DNA from: JBJGXI01 sp045635475
GTDB lineage: Bacteria > Bacillota > Bacilli > Bacillales > Amphibacillaceae
Assembly: GCF_045635475.1 (NCBI RefSeq)
Contig: NZ_JBJGXI010000065.1
Span: 1 to 24,447 of the forward strand
Reading direction: 5' to 3'
DNA: 24,447 nt
Shown here: one piece after another, positions 1 through 8,268 of the stretch
Numbering within the stretch: position 1 is the first letter of the stretch
How the letters are laid out: every line of letters starts with the position of its first letter
Made by a program: the position numbers and the translations under genes
The notes under the pieces: generated by a model
Told to the model about the DNA's origin: nothing
Databases searched by the model: none
What the model saw: the letters and a program-made list of their open reading frames with translations, nothing else

Positions 1-7
1 AGACCAC

Positions 8-47
8 AAAAAAAGCGCCCGAACGATATCTCATCATCCAGGCGTCT
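8..47 (-). terminator. Probable terminator of the hem operon
   Basis: On the minus strand, just after the hemL stop, a GC-rich 4-bp stem (CGCC/GGCG, extendable across one mismatch) closes a 21-nt loop and is followed by CT and a run of seven T. The stem is short and the loop large, so the hairpin is not ideal. Its position at the end of the six-gene operon and the T-run support the call. Confidence 0.45.
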
Positions 48-56
48 AACACGATC

Positions 57-1343
57 TTAATTTAATTTCGAAAAAGCGACTCTTGCTGCTTCAATCGTTT
101 TATCAATATCGGCTTCTGTATGTGCTGCAGATAAGAACAGTCCTTCGAATTGAGAAGGTGGCAGGAAAATGCCTTCTTCAATCATAGAGCGATAATAGCT
201 AGCAAAGTGTTCTAAGTTTGATGATTGTGCCGTTTCAAAGTTAATCACTTCTTGATCTGTGAAGAAGCATCCGACCATAGAACCGGCACGATTGACTTGA
301 AGTGGAATGTTATACTCAGCAGCAGCTTGCTTGTACCCTTCTACTAATCGGTCAACAAGCTTACTAATACGGTCATATGCTTGCTTGTCCATCGCCACTA
401 ATGTTTCATATCCTGCTGTCATCGCTAACGGATTTCCTGATAACGTTCCAGCTTGATAAATATCACCAACAGGTGCGATTCGTTCCATGATTTCTCGTTT
501 ACCACCGTACGCTCCAACAGGAAGCCCACCACCGATAACTTTACCTAAACAAGTTAAATCAGGTGTAACACCGAAATATCCTTGTGCACAATGATAGTCT
601 ACACGAAATCCAGTCATTACTTCATCAAAGATTAACAACGTTCCATTCGCTTCTGTTATGTCTCGAAGCTTTTGGAGGAAGTTATCCTTTGGTGGTACAA
701 CACCCATGTTACCTGATACTGGCTCGACAATGACCGCTGCCAAGTCATCACCAAATTGCTCAAAAGCATAGCGCACTGCTTCGACGTCATTGTAAGGCAC
801 TGTAATCGTATTTTGTGCAATTGACTGAGGAACACCAGGGCTATCCGGTAATCCTAGCGTAGCGACCCCTGAACCAGCTTTAATAAGCAATGAATCACCA
901 TGGCCATGATAGTTACCTTCAAATTTCAAGATTTTATCTCGACCAGTATATCCTCGAGCTAACCGTAGCGCACTCATGGTTGCTTCCGTACCAGAGTTAA
1001 CCATCCGCACCATTTCCACTGATGGAACGCGATCAATGACTAATTTAGCAAGTTTATTCTCGATCTCGGTTGGGGCACCAAAACTCGTGCCATTTTCCGT
1101 TACTTCTTTCAGCTTGGCAACTACACGGTCATCGGCATGTCCTAAGATTAACGGTCCCCAGCTAAGTACATAATCGATATACGTATTGCCGTCCACATCC
1201 GTAATTTTTGAGCCCTTACCACGCTCCATAAAAATTGGGTTCATTCCAACTGATTTGAATGCACGAACAGGTGAGTTCACACCTCCTGGCAATAAATCAA
1301 CAGCTTCTTTGTAAGCATTGACGGAGTTCGTAAATGATTTCAC
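57..1343 (-). CDS. hemL: Glutamate-1-semialdehyde 2,1-aminomutase
   Basis: A cytosolic PLP enzyme that converts glutamate-1-semialdehyde to 5-aminolaevulinate, the second step of the C5 tetrapyrrole route. The product is 428 aa, the normal family length. Visible marks are the N-terminal LPGGVNSPVRAF motif, the cofactor region NSGTEATMSALRLAR, the FDEVMTGFR motif that holds the cofactor aspartate, and the PLP lysine in CLGKVIGGGLPVGAYGG, which falls at K268 with the start chosen here. The frame opens with a GTG at 1352, but AGAAAGG directly abuts that codon. The in-frame GTG at 1343 has proper spacing and gives an N-terminus (MKSF...) like B. subtilis HemL, so 1343 is preferred. It is the last gene of the operon, 21 nt after hemB, and the function is very secure. 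Confidence 0.97.
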   Translation of the reverse strand: MKSFTNSVNAYKEAVDLLPGGVNSPVRAFKSVGMNPIFMERGKGSKITDVDGNTYIDYVLSWGPLILGHADDRVVAKLKEVTENGTSFGAPTEIENKLAKLVIDRVPSVEMVRMVNSGTEATMSALRLARGYTGRDKILKFEGNYHGHGDSLLIKAGSGVATLGLPDSPGVPQSIAQNTITVPYNDVEAVRYAFEQFGDDLAAVIVEPVSGNMGVVPPKDNFLQKLRDITEANGTLLIFDEVMTGFRVDYHCAQGYFGVTPDLTCLGKVIGGGLPVGAYGGKREIMERIAPVGDIYQAGTLSGNPLAMTAGYETLVAMDKQAYDRISKLVDRLVEGYKQAAAEYNIPLQVNRAGSMVGCFFTDQEVINFETAQSSNLEHFASYYRSMIEEGIFLPPSQFEGLFLSAAHTEADIDKTIEAARVAFSKLN

Positions 1344-1364
1344 ACGTAACACCCTTTCTATTAT

Positions 1365-2342
1365 TTATTCTTCCAACCATTTAGCTACATCTTTTGCAAA
1401 ATACGTAATAATAATGTCTGCTCCAGCACGCTTCATCGATGTTAAACTTTCTAATACAATTTGCTTTTCATCAATCCATCCGTTTTGTGCTGCTGCTTTT
1501 ACCATCGCATATTCCCCACTAACATTGTATGCGACGACAGGAACGTTCACATTATTCTTTACATCTCGCATAATGTCCATGTAAGACAGTGCAGGCTTAA
1601 CGATAACAAAATCGGCACCCTCTGCGATGTCTGATTCCGCTTCTCTTAATGCCTCCATTCGATTCGCCGGGTCCATTTGGTATGTTTTGCGGTCACCAAA
1701 TTGTGGTGTACTGTCCGCAGCATCACGGAATGGACCGTAAAAGGCAGATGCGTACTTAACTGCATATGACATGATTGGTGTGTTAACAAATCCTGATTCA
1801 TCTAAGCCTTTTCGAATCGCTGAAACAAACCCATCCATCATATTTGATGGCGCAATAATATCTGCTCCTGCCTGCGCTTGACTAATTGCCGTTTGAACGT
1901 GGAGCTCTAGGGATTGATCATTGTCTACATCACCATCATGAATGATTCCACAATGACCGTGTGATGTGTATTCACATAGACATGTATCAGCAATCGTAAT
2001 CAGTTCAGGTACATCGCGTTTGATTTGACGCAACGCCTCTTGCACGATTCCTGTTTCACAATACGCTTGTGTACCAATTTCATCCTTCTCTTTTGGTATC
2101 CCGAATAAAAGCACGGAACGGATTCCTAAGCGTACTAATTGATTCATTTCTTCTGTTAAATGATCAAGTGATACTTGAAAAACTCCTGGCATCGAGGAAA
2201 CTTCTTTTTTCACATCTGTACCTTCAACAACAAAAATCGGATAAACCAAATCATCTTTTGTTAGTTTCGTTTCTCTTACTAATGCTCGCATATTCACAGA
2301 ACTTCTTAGTCTACGGTGGCGATTAAATAATTTATCAGACAT
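1365..2342 (-). CDS. hemB: Delta-aminolevulinic acid dehydratase (porphobilinogen synthase)
   Basis: Condenses two molecules of 5-aminolaevulinate into porphobilinogen in the cytosol. The 325-aa product is full length. The zinc-binding cysteines of the Zn-dependent subclass are present as C121, C123 and C131 (DTCLCEYTSHGHCG). The two active-site Schiff-base lysines are K196 (SYAVKYASAFYGPFRDA) and K249 (FVIVKPALSYMD). The ATG start is preceded by AAAGGATG, which lies over the end of hemD. The six-nucleotide gap to hemD and 21 nt to the hemL start fit one mRNA. Confidence 0.97.
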   Translation of the reverse strand: MSDKLFNRHRRLRSSVNMRALVRETKLTKDDLVYPIFVVEGTDVKKEVSSMPGVFQVSLDHLTEEMNQLVRLGIRSVLLFGIPKEKDEIGTQAYCETGIVQEALRQIKRDVPELITIADTCLCEYTSHGHCGIIHDGDVDNDQSLELHVQTAISQAQAGADIIAPSNMMDGFVSAIRKGLDESGFVNTPIMSYAVKYASAFYGPFRDAADSTPQFGDRKTYQMDPANRMEALREAESDIAEGADFVIVKPALSYMDIMRDVKNNVNVPVVAYNVSGEYAMVKAAAQNGWIDEKQIVLESLTSMKRAGADIIITYFAKDVAKWLEE

Positions 2343-2348
2343 GTTAAT

Positions 2349-3134
2349 TCATCCTTTCGTCTTGAAATGATCATGTAATGTTTCAATCATTCCATCAATC
2401 GTAAATTCATCTGGAACGCGAAGTTGCTTAAACCCAGCTTGCGTTGCTTTATCTTTTGTAGTCGTTCCGATACACAAACATAATTTTTGCTGCTTAATCA
2501 CGTCAATATATGCAGGTATCGATGCGGTCATTTCCTCAAAAGCAGCAATCGTAGATGGACTCGTAAACGTATATACATCAATCATTCCAGTTTTTATGTA
2601 ATCGGTTAATTGAACGGTAGTTATTTCGTTGATTAGCGTATCATACATAATCAGTTTACGAAAAAAAACGCGCGCTTGCTTTAATTGATCGGGTATCTCA
2701 TTTCTGGATTTGTTACCGCACACTAATAGAATTGTTTGCTCAGATCCGTAGGTTTGCAAAAACTCGCTAACCATTTGTGAGCCTTGAAAGCTGTTTGGAA
2801 TAAACGCCGCTTCATATCCATAGTGTTTCAACATTTGCTCGGTTTTTTTACCAACAACAGCGATATGTAAATGACTGAGCATCGCTTCCATTTGGACACG
2901 CTCGACGTGTTCAAAAAAAAACTTCACACCATTTGCACTCGTGAAAAACAGCCAGGAAAATGTATCTAATTGCTGTAGTAGTGCCGTATTTTTCTCAGAG
3001 TTACGTGCTTGAAAGATAAGAAGCGGTGCAACCAAAGGTATCGCACCTGCTTCCATTAATTTATCTGCAAACGCCTTTGATTGCTCTTTGCTTCTCGTTA
3101 CAAGAATTCTTTTTCCAAAGAGACCAGCTGGCAT
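2349..3134 (-). CDS. hemD: Uroporphyrinogen-III synthase
   Basis: Closes and inverts ring D of hydroxymethylbilane to give uroporphyrinogen III. This is the most divergent family of the pathway, so the call rests on fold-like features and position. The 261-aa product starts with KRILVTRSKEQ, the usual first beta strand and loop. It has the LFFTSANGVKFF motif near residue 83 and YTFTSPSTIAAF near 190, typical of the two-lobed HemD fold. Its ATG overlaps the hemC stop (TAATG, one shared base), which indicates translational coupling. It lies between hemC and hemB, exactly as in B. subtilis. Confidence 0.93.
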   Translation of the reverse strand: MPAGLFGKRILVTRSKEQSKAFADKLMEAGAIPLVAPLLIFQARNSEKNTALLQQLDTFSWLFFTSANGVKFFFEHVERVQMEAMLSHLHIAVVGKKTEQMLKHYGYEAAFIPNSFQGSQMVSEFLQTYGSEQTILLVCGNKSRNEIPDQLKQARVFFRKLIMYDTLINEITTVQLTDYIKTGMIDVYTFTSPSTIAAFEEMTASIPAYIDVIKQQKLCLCIGTTTKDKATQAGFKQLRVPDEFTIDGMIETLHDHFKTKG

Positions 3135-4063
3135 TATTGATCTAACTCCTCTTTCGCCTGTTCAATAATAGCGGCGCCACCTTGATTTTTAATCAATCTG
3201 GAAGCCTCTTCCCCAACTGCTTCTGGGTCAGTACCACGAACGGTTTCCTTTAACACTGTTTTGCCATCACTCGTAGCAACCAATGCTGTCAAAACGACTT
3301 CTTCACCTTCTAAATAAGCATAGCCGCCAATTGGCACTTGACAGCCTCCCTCAAGTAAATGTAGGAATTTGCGCTCTGCTGTTACCGTTTTAGTCGTATA
3401 AGCGTCACTAATCGTGTGAAGCAAGTCAATTAATTCTTGATCTTCTTCCCTACATTCGATCGCTAGCGCACCTTGACCAACTGCAGGAACACATACGTCC
3501 GGCTCTAAATACTCCGTTACCATATCCATACTCCATCCCATACGTTTTAAGCCGGCAGCAGCAAGAATAATCGCATCGTAATCTTCTTCTTTCAACTTAC
3601 GCAAGCGTGTTTCAATATTTCCGCGTATCCATTTAATCGATAGATCAGGGCGAACAGCAAGCACCTGTGCACCGCGTCTTAGACTACTTGTCCCAACAAC
3701 TGCACCTGCTGATAAATCTTTCAGTAGTACGTGATCATTGGCGATGAACACATCACGATGATCTTCTCGTTCAGGAATTGTGGCAATCGTCAAACCGTCT
3801 GGCATTTCTGCTGGCATGTCCTTCATACTATGGACAGCCATATCAATTTCTTTGTCAAACATTGCTTGTTCAATCTCTTTCACGAACAAGCCTTTACCAC
3901 CAACTTTAGACAAGGTTACGTCAAGGATTTGGTCTCCTTTTGTAGATATTTTTTTAACCTCAAACTCAAATGCGGCCCCAGCTTCTTTAAGTTTTTCTAT
4001 TACCCATTCCGTTTGTTTTAAAGCTAAGTTACTTTTCCTTGAACCAATCGTGATTGTACGCAT
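3134..4063 (-). CDS. hemC: Porphobilinogen deaminase (hydroxymethylbilane synthase)
   Basis: Polymerises four porphobilinogen units to hydroxymethylbilane on a covalently attached dipyrromethane cofactor. The 309-aa product shows the start strand RTITIGSRKSNLALKQ, the catalytic-aspartate region HSMKDMPAEMPDGL, the substrate-binding arginine cluster GTSSLRRGAQ and RGNIETRLRKL, and the cofactor cysteine C241 in LEGGCQVPIGGYA. The ATG has a strong AGGAGG eight bases upstream. Its stop shares one base with the hemD start, and the gap to hemX is 20 nt, placing it mid-operon. Confidence 0.97.
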   Translation of the reverse strand: MRTITIGSRKSNLALKQTEWVIEKLKEAGAAFEFEVKKISTKGDQILDVTLSKVGGKGLFVKEIEQAMFDKEIDMAVHSMKDMPAEMPDGLTIATIPEREDHRDVFIANDHVLLKDLSAGAVVGTSSLRRGAQVLAVRPDLSIKWIRGNIETRLRKLKEEDYDAIILAAAGLKRMGWSMDMVTEYLEPDVCVPAVGQGALAIECREEDQELIDLLHTISDAYTTKTVTAERKFLHLLEGGCQVPIGGYAYLEGEEVVLTALVATSDGKTVLKETVRGTDPEAVGEEASRLIKNQGGAAIIEQAKEELDQ

Positions 4064-4083
4064 AATTTTCCTCCTGATTTGTA

Positions 4084-4905
4084 TTAAAAGTGAAATGTAG
4101 AAAGGGAGCTAAATAAGAAAAAATTGACGAGTAAAAACAAAAAAGCACCCGTGTTATATAAAGAAATCGCACGGCCTTGATAACCGATCATGAGTCGAAG
4201 AAATAAATAGATGATATAGACTACCAAAACAAGTAAAGATCCAATTGTTTTTACATCATACCAATAAAAGGGTGTACCAGATTGATATGCCCAAGTAACA
4301 CCGAGTACAATTGATAGCAATAAACTAGGTACTCCAATCGTCACCGTCTGAAAGGAAATTCGATCTAAACGTTCTAAATCACCTAAACGCTTCAGCCATG
4401 GATACCCTCGCTTGCTTTTTAATAAGTGGTACTGCAGCAAATACATAAGGGAGAGTATAAATGAAAGCGAAAAGAATCCATAAGATAATATGGCCAGTCC
4501 AATATGAATAATTAATATTTCTCCAATTAAAGGCGTACCTTGCTCCATTACAAATGAATCACCTATATAGGTTAGAAAATGCAAAAGCATGATGAAAAAA
4601 CCTAATAAATTCGTAAAAAACACGAAAAAATCGACGTTAAACAATCGATTAATCGTTAGCGAAAGAGTAACGAGAATCCATGCATAAAAGTATAAGCCAT
4701 CATATAAATTCAATACCATAGACGCGGATGATAAAAAATTTTGATACAATAAAAAAATGGTTTGAGCAAGCCAAACCACACTAAGTAACCAGAAAGCGAT
4801 TTTATTCGCCTTCTGATTTTTTTGAACAAAATCAATAAAATATCCCACAACGCTAGCACTGTATATAATAAGAATAATTGCATGTAACCAATTCATTTCC
4901 AGCAT
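4084..4905 (-). CDS. hemX: HemX, CcsA-like integral membrane protein of the hem operon
   Basis: A polytopic membrane protein of 273 aa with about eight hydrophobic helices (roughly 7-25, 36-54, 73-90, 95-114, 128-158, 187-206, 219-238, 251-268). It belongs to the cytochrome c assembly (CcsA/ResC) family. The segment GVTWAYQSGTPFYWYDVK at about 202-219 looks like a degenerate tryptophan-rich haem-handling motif, and H134 sits in a helix as in CcsA. In B. subtilis, HemX lowers the cellular amount of HemA; the same role is inferred here from identity and from its place directly after hemA (18-nt gap). The start has AGGAAAGGG seven bases upstream. Confidence 0.9.
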   Translation of the reverse strand: MLEMNWLHAIILIIYSASVVGYFIDFVQKNQKANKIAFWLLSVVWLAQTIFLLYQNFLSSASMVLNLYDGLYFYAWILVTLSLTINRLFNVDFFVFFTNLLGFFIMLLHFLTYIGDSFVMEQGTPLIGEILIIHIGLAILSYGFFSLSFILSLMYLLQYHLLKSKRGYPWLKRLGDLERLDRISFQTVTIGVPSLLLSIVLGVTWAYQSGTPFYWYDVKTIGSLLVLVVYIIYLFLRLMIGYQGRAISLYNTGAFLFLLVNFFLFSSLSTFHF

Positions 4906-4923
4906 AAAGGGAACCCTTTCCTC

Positions 4924-6291
4924 TTAATGAGTGGATGCGTTTTTTAGTGCAGGGAAGGATAATCCTCCACCTTTACTAAATTCTATTATTTTCTCTTCTA
5001 CCTCGGTACGCATTTCCTCACGGACGGTTTCTTCAATACCGAAAATACGTATAAACATTTCTAATGCATGATCAGATTGTGGTTCACCAGCCATTTCTTT
5101 TGCCTGTAAGATTGGCTGTTTCAGCATTTGATTAATAATACTTTTCGTATGTTTGTTTAATACCTTTTTCTCACGCTCTGTAAGGTTTGGCATTTTTCGC
5201 TCAATGCTTTTCATTGTTTCAGCTTGGATCGCCAATGCTTGCTCTCTAAGTGCCGAAATGACAGGTACAACACCTAACGTTTGCACCCACTGTTTAAATA
5301 GAACGATTTCTTCTTCAATGAATAGTTCAATCGCTTCTGAAGCATGTTGTCTTGCTTCTAGGTTTGCATCAACGACTCCTTGAAGATCATCGATATCATA
5401 TAAGAACACATTTTCTAGATCTCCCAAGGCCGGTTCTAGGTCTCTCGGTACAGCAATATCGACTAGGAACAGCGGACGTCCTTTACGTTGCTTATGAATT
5501 GGAGCGAGTACCTCCTTTGATAGCACGTAATTAGACGCTCCTGTAGAGCTAATTAAAATATCAGCTGCTAACAGTGCATCGGCTAATCCATCCATCGTTC
5601 TAGCTACACCATCTAATTGCGCGGCAATCGCTTCTGCTTTTTCTAGGGTACGATTAATAACCGTCACCTTTTTGACACCAGAACCTTTTAAATTCTTAGC
5701 TGCCAATTCACCCATTTTACCGGCACCTAAAATAACGACATGTTTGTTAGTTAAGTTACCGAAAATTTTCTTTGACAATTCTACAGCTGCATAACTAACA
5801 GATACAGCATGATCACTAATCTCTGTATCTTTATGGGCACGTTTAGCTAATGTGATTGCTTGTTTAAATAGTTCGTTAAACATCGTACCTGTTGTTTTAT
5901 GCTGTTGCGCTAACAAAAACGCTTGCTTTACTTGTCCTAAGATTTGGGTCTCTCCAACAACCATCGAATCCAAACCAGAGGTAACACGAAATAGATGCTC
6001 TATGGCACCATCATTTTCAGAAATAGCTAGATGGCTGGTAAATTGCTCTTTTTCTATGCCAAACCATTCCGCTAAAAATTGTTTTATATAATATCGCCCT
6101 GTATGAAGTTGATCAACTACTGCATAAATTTCTGTACGATTACATGTAGATACGATCACATTTTCCAATACACTTTTCTGATTGTTTAACTGTTGCATTG
6201 CATCTGCAACCGCATCGTCAGCAAAAGTTAATTTCTCTCTAATTTCTACAGGAGCGGTCCGATAATTAATACCAACCACTAATATATGCAC
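4924..6291 (-). CDS. hemA: Glutamyl-tRNA reductase
   Basis: Reduces glutamyl-tRNA(Glu) with NADPH to glutamate-1-semialdehyde, the committed and usually regulated step of tetrapyrrole synthesis. The 455-aa product has the catalytic cysteine C50 in VIVSTCNRTEIYAV and the substrate-pocket segment HLFRVTSGLDSMVVGETQIL. A Rossmann NADPH motif HVVILGAGKMGELAAKNL follows near 184, and the C-terminal helical dimerisation domain is intact. The start is GTG at 6291 (MHILVVGINYR, matching the family N-terminus) with a GGGGG Shine-Dalgarno about eight bases upstream. It is the first gene of the six-gene operon, behind an extended -10 promoter. Confidence 0.97.
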   Translation of the reverse strand: MHILVVGINYRTAPVEIREKLTFADDAVADAMQQLNNQKSVLENVIVSTCNRTEIYAVVDQLHTGRYYIKQFLAEWFGIEKEQFTSHLAISENDGAIEHLFRVTSGLDSMVVGETQILGQVKQAFLLAQQHKTTGTMFNELFKQAITLAKRAHKDTEISDHAVSVSYAAVELSKKIFGNLTNKHVVILGAGKMGELAAKNLKGSGVKKVTVINRTLEKAEAIAAQLDGVARTMDGLADALLAADILISSTGASNYVLSKEVLAPIHKQRKGRPLFLVDIAVPRDLEPALGDLENVFLYDIDDLQGVVDANLEARQHASEAIELFIEEEIVLFKQWVQTLGVVPVISALREQALAIQAETMKSIERKMPNLTEREKKVLNKHTKSIINQMLKQPILQAKEMAGEPQSDHALEMFIRIFGIEETVREEMRTEVEEKIIEFSKGGGLSFPALKNASTH

Positions 6292-6316
6292 GTTTTACTA
6301 CCCCCAACAAACATCT

Positions 6317-6334
6317 GACATGAACATACATGTC
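6317..6334. promoter_or_regulatory. Inverted repeat at the predicted hemA transcription start
   Basis: GACATG and CATGTC form a perfect 6-bp inverted repeat around a 6-nt centre, lying over the expected +1 of the hem operon. The position suits an operator or a small 5'-UTR stem. I do not recognise the binding protein. Confidence 0.35.
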
Positions 6335-6336
6335 CA

Positions 6337-6365
6337 ATTATAACATGTTATTTACCCTATATCTA
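6337..6365 (-). promoter_or_regulatory. Predicted sigma-A promoter of the hem operon (extended -10)
   Basis: Reading the minus strand, TATAAT (6342 to 6337) is preceded by TGT, giving an extended -10 of the TGnTATAAT type. Seventeen bases further upstream is TAGATA (6365 to 6360), a 4-of-6 match to TTGACA. Transcription would start near 6330, about 40 nt before the hemA GTG. A 12-bp perfect palindrome, ATAACATGTTAT (6340-6351), overlaps the -10. Confidence 0.6.
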
Positions 6366-6480
6366 AAAAAAGTGTGAACAGATAATGACACTATATGATA
6401 GGATATGAATTAGAATCTTTATATATTTACCTATGTACTTTATCATATCAACAAAATCCAATCAACTAATTAATACTAAT

Positions 6481-6495
6481 TAATAATAATTATAA
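6481..6495. promoter_or_regulatory. Candidate PerR/Fur-type box
   Basis: TAATAATAATTATAA differs from the B. subtilis PerR box (TTATAAT-N-ATTATAA) at one informative base. PerR is known to repress hemAXCDBL in B. subtilis. Here the site is about 140 bp upstream of the predicted hemA -10 and only 13 bp before the start of the divergent membrane-protein gene. The surroundings are extremely AT-rich, so a chance match is quite possible. Confidence 0.35.
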
Positions 6496-6508
6496 TTTGG
6501 AGGGAATC

Positions 6509-6991
6509 ATGAAAAAACAGAATGCTTTTATTGGCTACCTATTAGTTGGAATTGGTATTTACTTTTTATTAAGGCAGCTACAATTTCCGATTTTAACTAA
6601 TTTCTATTCGTGGCCAACATTACTAATCATTATTGGTTTAGCCTTTCTATTACATAGTTATATTGCCAATGATTATAAGAATTTATTCCCTGGTGTAATT
6701 GTGCTCGGACTTGGCATCCATTTTCACGGGCTTAACCACTACGGCTTTTGGGTGGATCATTGGGGTGTATATCCATTTATTATAGCGATTGCTTTTTTAC
6801 TACGTTTCCAAAAAACAAAGAATGGATTGGTCCCAGGCCTTATTCTTTTAGTAATATCCCTGTTTGCAATCTTTTCAACAAATAAACCATCATGGTTCCG
6901 CTGGGTCGACCAAGTAATCGGTGTTCTAGAGAATTTTTGGCCGGTAGTTCTAATCGTCTTGGGAGCATATTTACTATTCAGAAAAAAATAG
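6509..6991 (+). CDS. Small membrane protein, LiaI/DUF5668-like
   Basis: A 160-aa protein with about six hydrophobic segments in three hairpin-like pairs, each pair rich in Gly, Leu and Ile (for example GYLLVGIGIYFLL, GLILLVISLFAIF and FWPVVLIVLGAYLLF). The repeated 'PxLLIIIGLxFLL' and 'WPVVLIVLGAYLLF' style is typical of LiaI/LiaF-type transmembrane domains (DUF5668), found in cell-envelope stress proteins. The ATG at 6509 has GGAGG five bases upstream; a TTG twelve bases earlier overlaps that site and is rejected. It lies between hemA and ysxC, where B. subtilis carries a small gene, ysxD; orthology is suggested by position only. It probably forms an operon with the next gene (22-nt gap). 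The exact role is unknown. Confidence 0.75.
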   Translation: MKKQNAFIGYLLVGIGIYFLLRQLQFPILTNFYSWPTLLIIIGLAFLLHSYIANDYKNLFPGVIVLGLGIHFHGLNHYGFWVDHWGVYPFIIAIAFLLRFQKTKNGLVPGLILLVISLFAIFSTNKPSWFRWVDQVIGVLENFWPVVLIVLGAYLLFRKK

Positions 6992-7013
6992 CGCAAAGAA
7001 AGGACTAGTGAAA

Positions 7014-7640
7014 ATGGTAAAGATTAAGGAGCCACATCAAAAATATTTTAATGTGATTGAAAATGAGCGTTTAAATATGGAGGACATCGATCCGAATACA
7101 CATCTCATCAACTGTCAAATTTACAGCAGCGTTGACATCGATAAAATTGACGAAGTGAAATTTGAGCATTGTACATTTGATCATAACGATTTTTCAAGTG
7201 TAGAGTTATTAGACGTTATATTTATTCATTGTGATTTATCTAATGGTAAATTTGAAAAATCTGTTTTATATCGAGTCTTATTTGAAAAGTGCAAGCTAAT
7301 TGGAGCGAGCTTTTTCTACTCCAGGTTAAAAGATGTTTTTTGGGACGATTGCTTTTTAAGCTACACAAATTTTTCAGAGGCAAACATAACGAATGTGAAA
7401 TTTGAAGCCGGCATGCTGAACAGTAGTAGCTTTCAACAAGTCACATTTAAATCGTTGTTATTTAGGAATATAGATATTGATGAAATTGATTTAAGCGAAA
7501 CAACTTTAAAAGGATTAGACCTTTCGCATGCAGAATTCAACCATATTAGAATCGATCGAATGCTTGCAGATGGACTTGTTATTAGACATGATCAAGCGTA
7601 TAAACTGGTTTCTCACTTTGGAATCAAAGTTACCAATTAG
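7014..7640 (+). CDS. Pentapeptide-repeat protein
   Basis: A cytosolic 208-aa protein whose central part, from about residue 45 to 175, has a five-residue periodicity of hydrophobic/aromatic and small residues (units such as VLFEK, CKLIG, ASFFY, TNFSE, ANITN, VKFEA, LDLSH, AEFNH). This is the pattern of pentapeptide-repeat quadrilateral beta helices. Some relatives mimic DNA and protect gyrase, but nothing here shows that activity and no specific function is claimed. The ATG at 7014 is preferred because AAGGA lies nine bases upstream; a GTG at 7008 is too close to it. It is the second gene of a two-gene plus-strand unit ending two bases before a strong terminator. Confidence 0.82.
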   Translation: MVKIKEPHQKYFNVIENERLNMEDIDPNTHLINCQIYSSVDIDKIDEVKFEHCTFDHNDFSSVELLDVIFIHCDLSNGKFEKSVLYRVLFEKCKLIGASFFYSRLKDVFWDDCFLSYTNFSEANITNVKFEAGMLNSSSFQQVTFKSLLFRNIDIDEIDLSETTLKGLDLSHAEFNHIRIDRMLADGLVIRHDQAYKLVSHFGIKVTN

Positions 7641-7641
7641 T

Positions 7642-7677
7642 AAAACGAGCTTGACATCATGATGTCAAGCTCGTTTT
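7642..7677. terminator. Bidirectional intrinsic terminator
   Basis: A perfect 36-bp palindrome with no mismatch (half-site AAAACGAGCTTGACATCA) lies between the convergent pentapeptide-repeat gene and ysxC. It has a T-tract on the plus side and its complement on the other side, so it can end transcription both ways. It begins two bases after one stop codon and ends nine bases before the other. Confidence 0.92.
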
Positions 7678-7686
7678 TACTTATGA

Positions 7687-8268
7687 TTATAAAAATTGAC
7701 GCATTACACTCCATGCTTCTTCTTTGCCTTCACCGGTTTCTGAAGAAAATGGAATCACAATATCATCCATACTGAGATTCAAAGTTTGAATCGTCCGCTT
7801 TAGATGACTAGCACGTTTACTTTTCGAGATTTTGTCTAGTTTTGTTGCGACAACAATGACAGGTAATTCATGGAATTTAAGAAATTCATACATGCGCACG
7901 TCATCCGCGGATGGCTCATGACGAATATCAACGACTAAGGCTGTTGCTTTTAAATTCTCACGCTGACTAAAATACTCTTCAAGCATTTTTCCCCAAGCAT
8001 CACGCTCTGTCTTCGAAACCTTCGCATACCCGTATCCCGGAACATCCACAAAATAAAACATTTCATTAATTTTATAAAAATTAAGGGTCTGTGTTTTACC
8101 TGGTTTGGATGACGTTCTTGCTAAGGCTTTACGGTTAATCATTTTATTAATAAATGATGATTTCCCTACATTAGACCTGCCAGCAAGCGCAATTTCTGGC
8201 AAATGGTCTGGTGGGTATTGCTTTTTTGAGACAGCGCTAATTACAATCTCTGCATTAGTTACTTTCAT
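7687..8268 (-). CDS. ysxC: Ribosome-biogenesis GTP-binding protein YsxC/EngB
   Basis: An essential-type GTPase that assists 50S ribosomal subunit assembly in B. subtilis. The 193-aa product has all G motifs: G1 GRSNVGKS at 30-37, the G2-region KPGKTQT at 56-62, G3 DVPGYG at 75-80, G4 TKLDK at 142-146 and a SSETGEG G5-like segment near the end. Its ATG lies inside the 3' end of lonA (14-nt overlap), with GGGGGAG just upstream, so it is co-transcribed and probably translationally coupled with lonA. Confidence 0.96.
   Translation of the reverse strand: MKVTNAEIVISAVSKKQYPPDHLPEIALAGRSNVGKSSFINKMINRKALARTSSKPGKTQTLNFYKINEMFYFVDVPGYGYAKVSKTERDAWGKMLEEYFSQRENLKATALVVDIRHEPSADDVRMYEFLKFHELPVIVVATKLDKISKSKRASHLKRTIQTLNLSMDDIVIPFSSETGEGKEEAWSVMRQFL

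Noticed and set aside
6491..6496. TATAAT just before the LiaI-like gene as a -10 box
   Set aside because: Transcription would start inside the ribosome binding site, and no -35 stands at the right distance.
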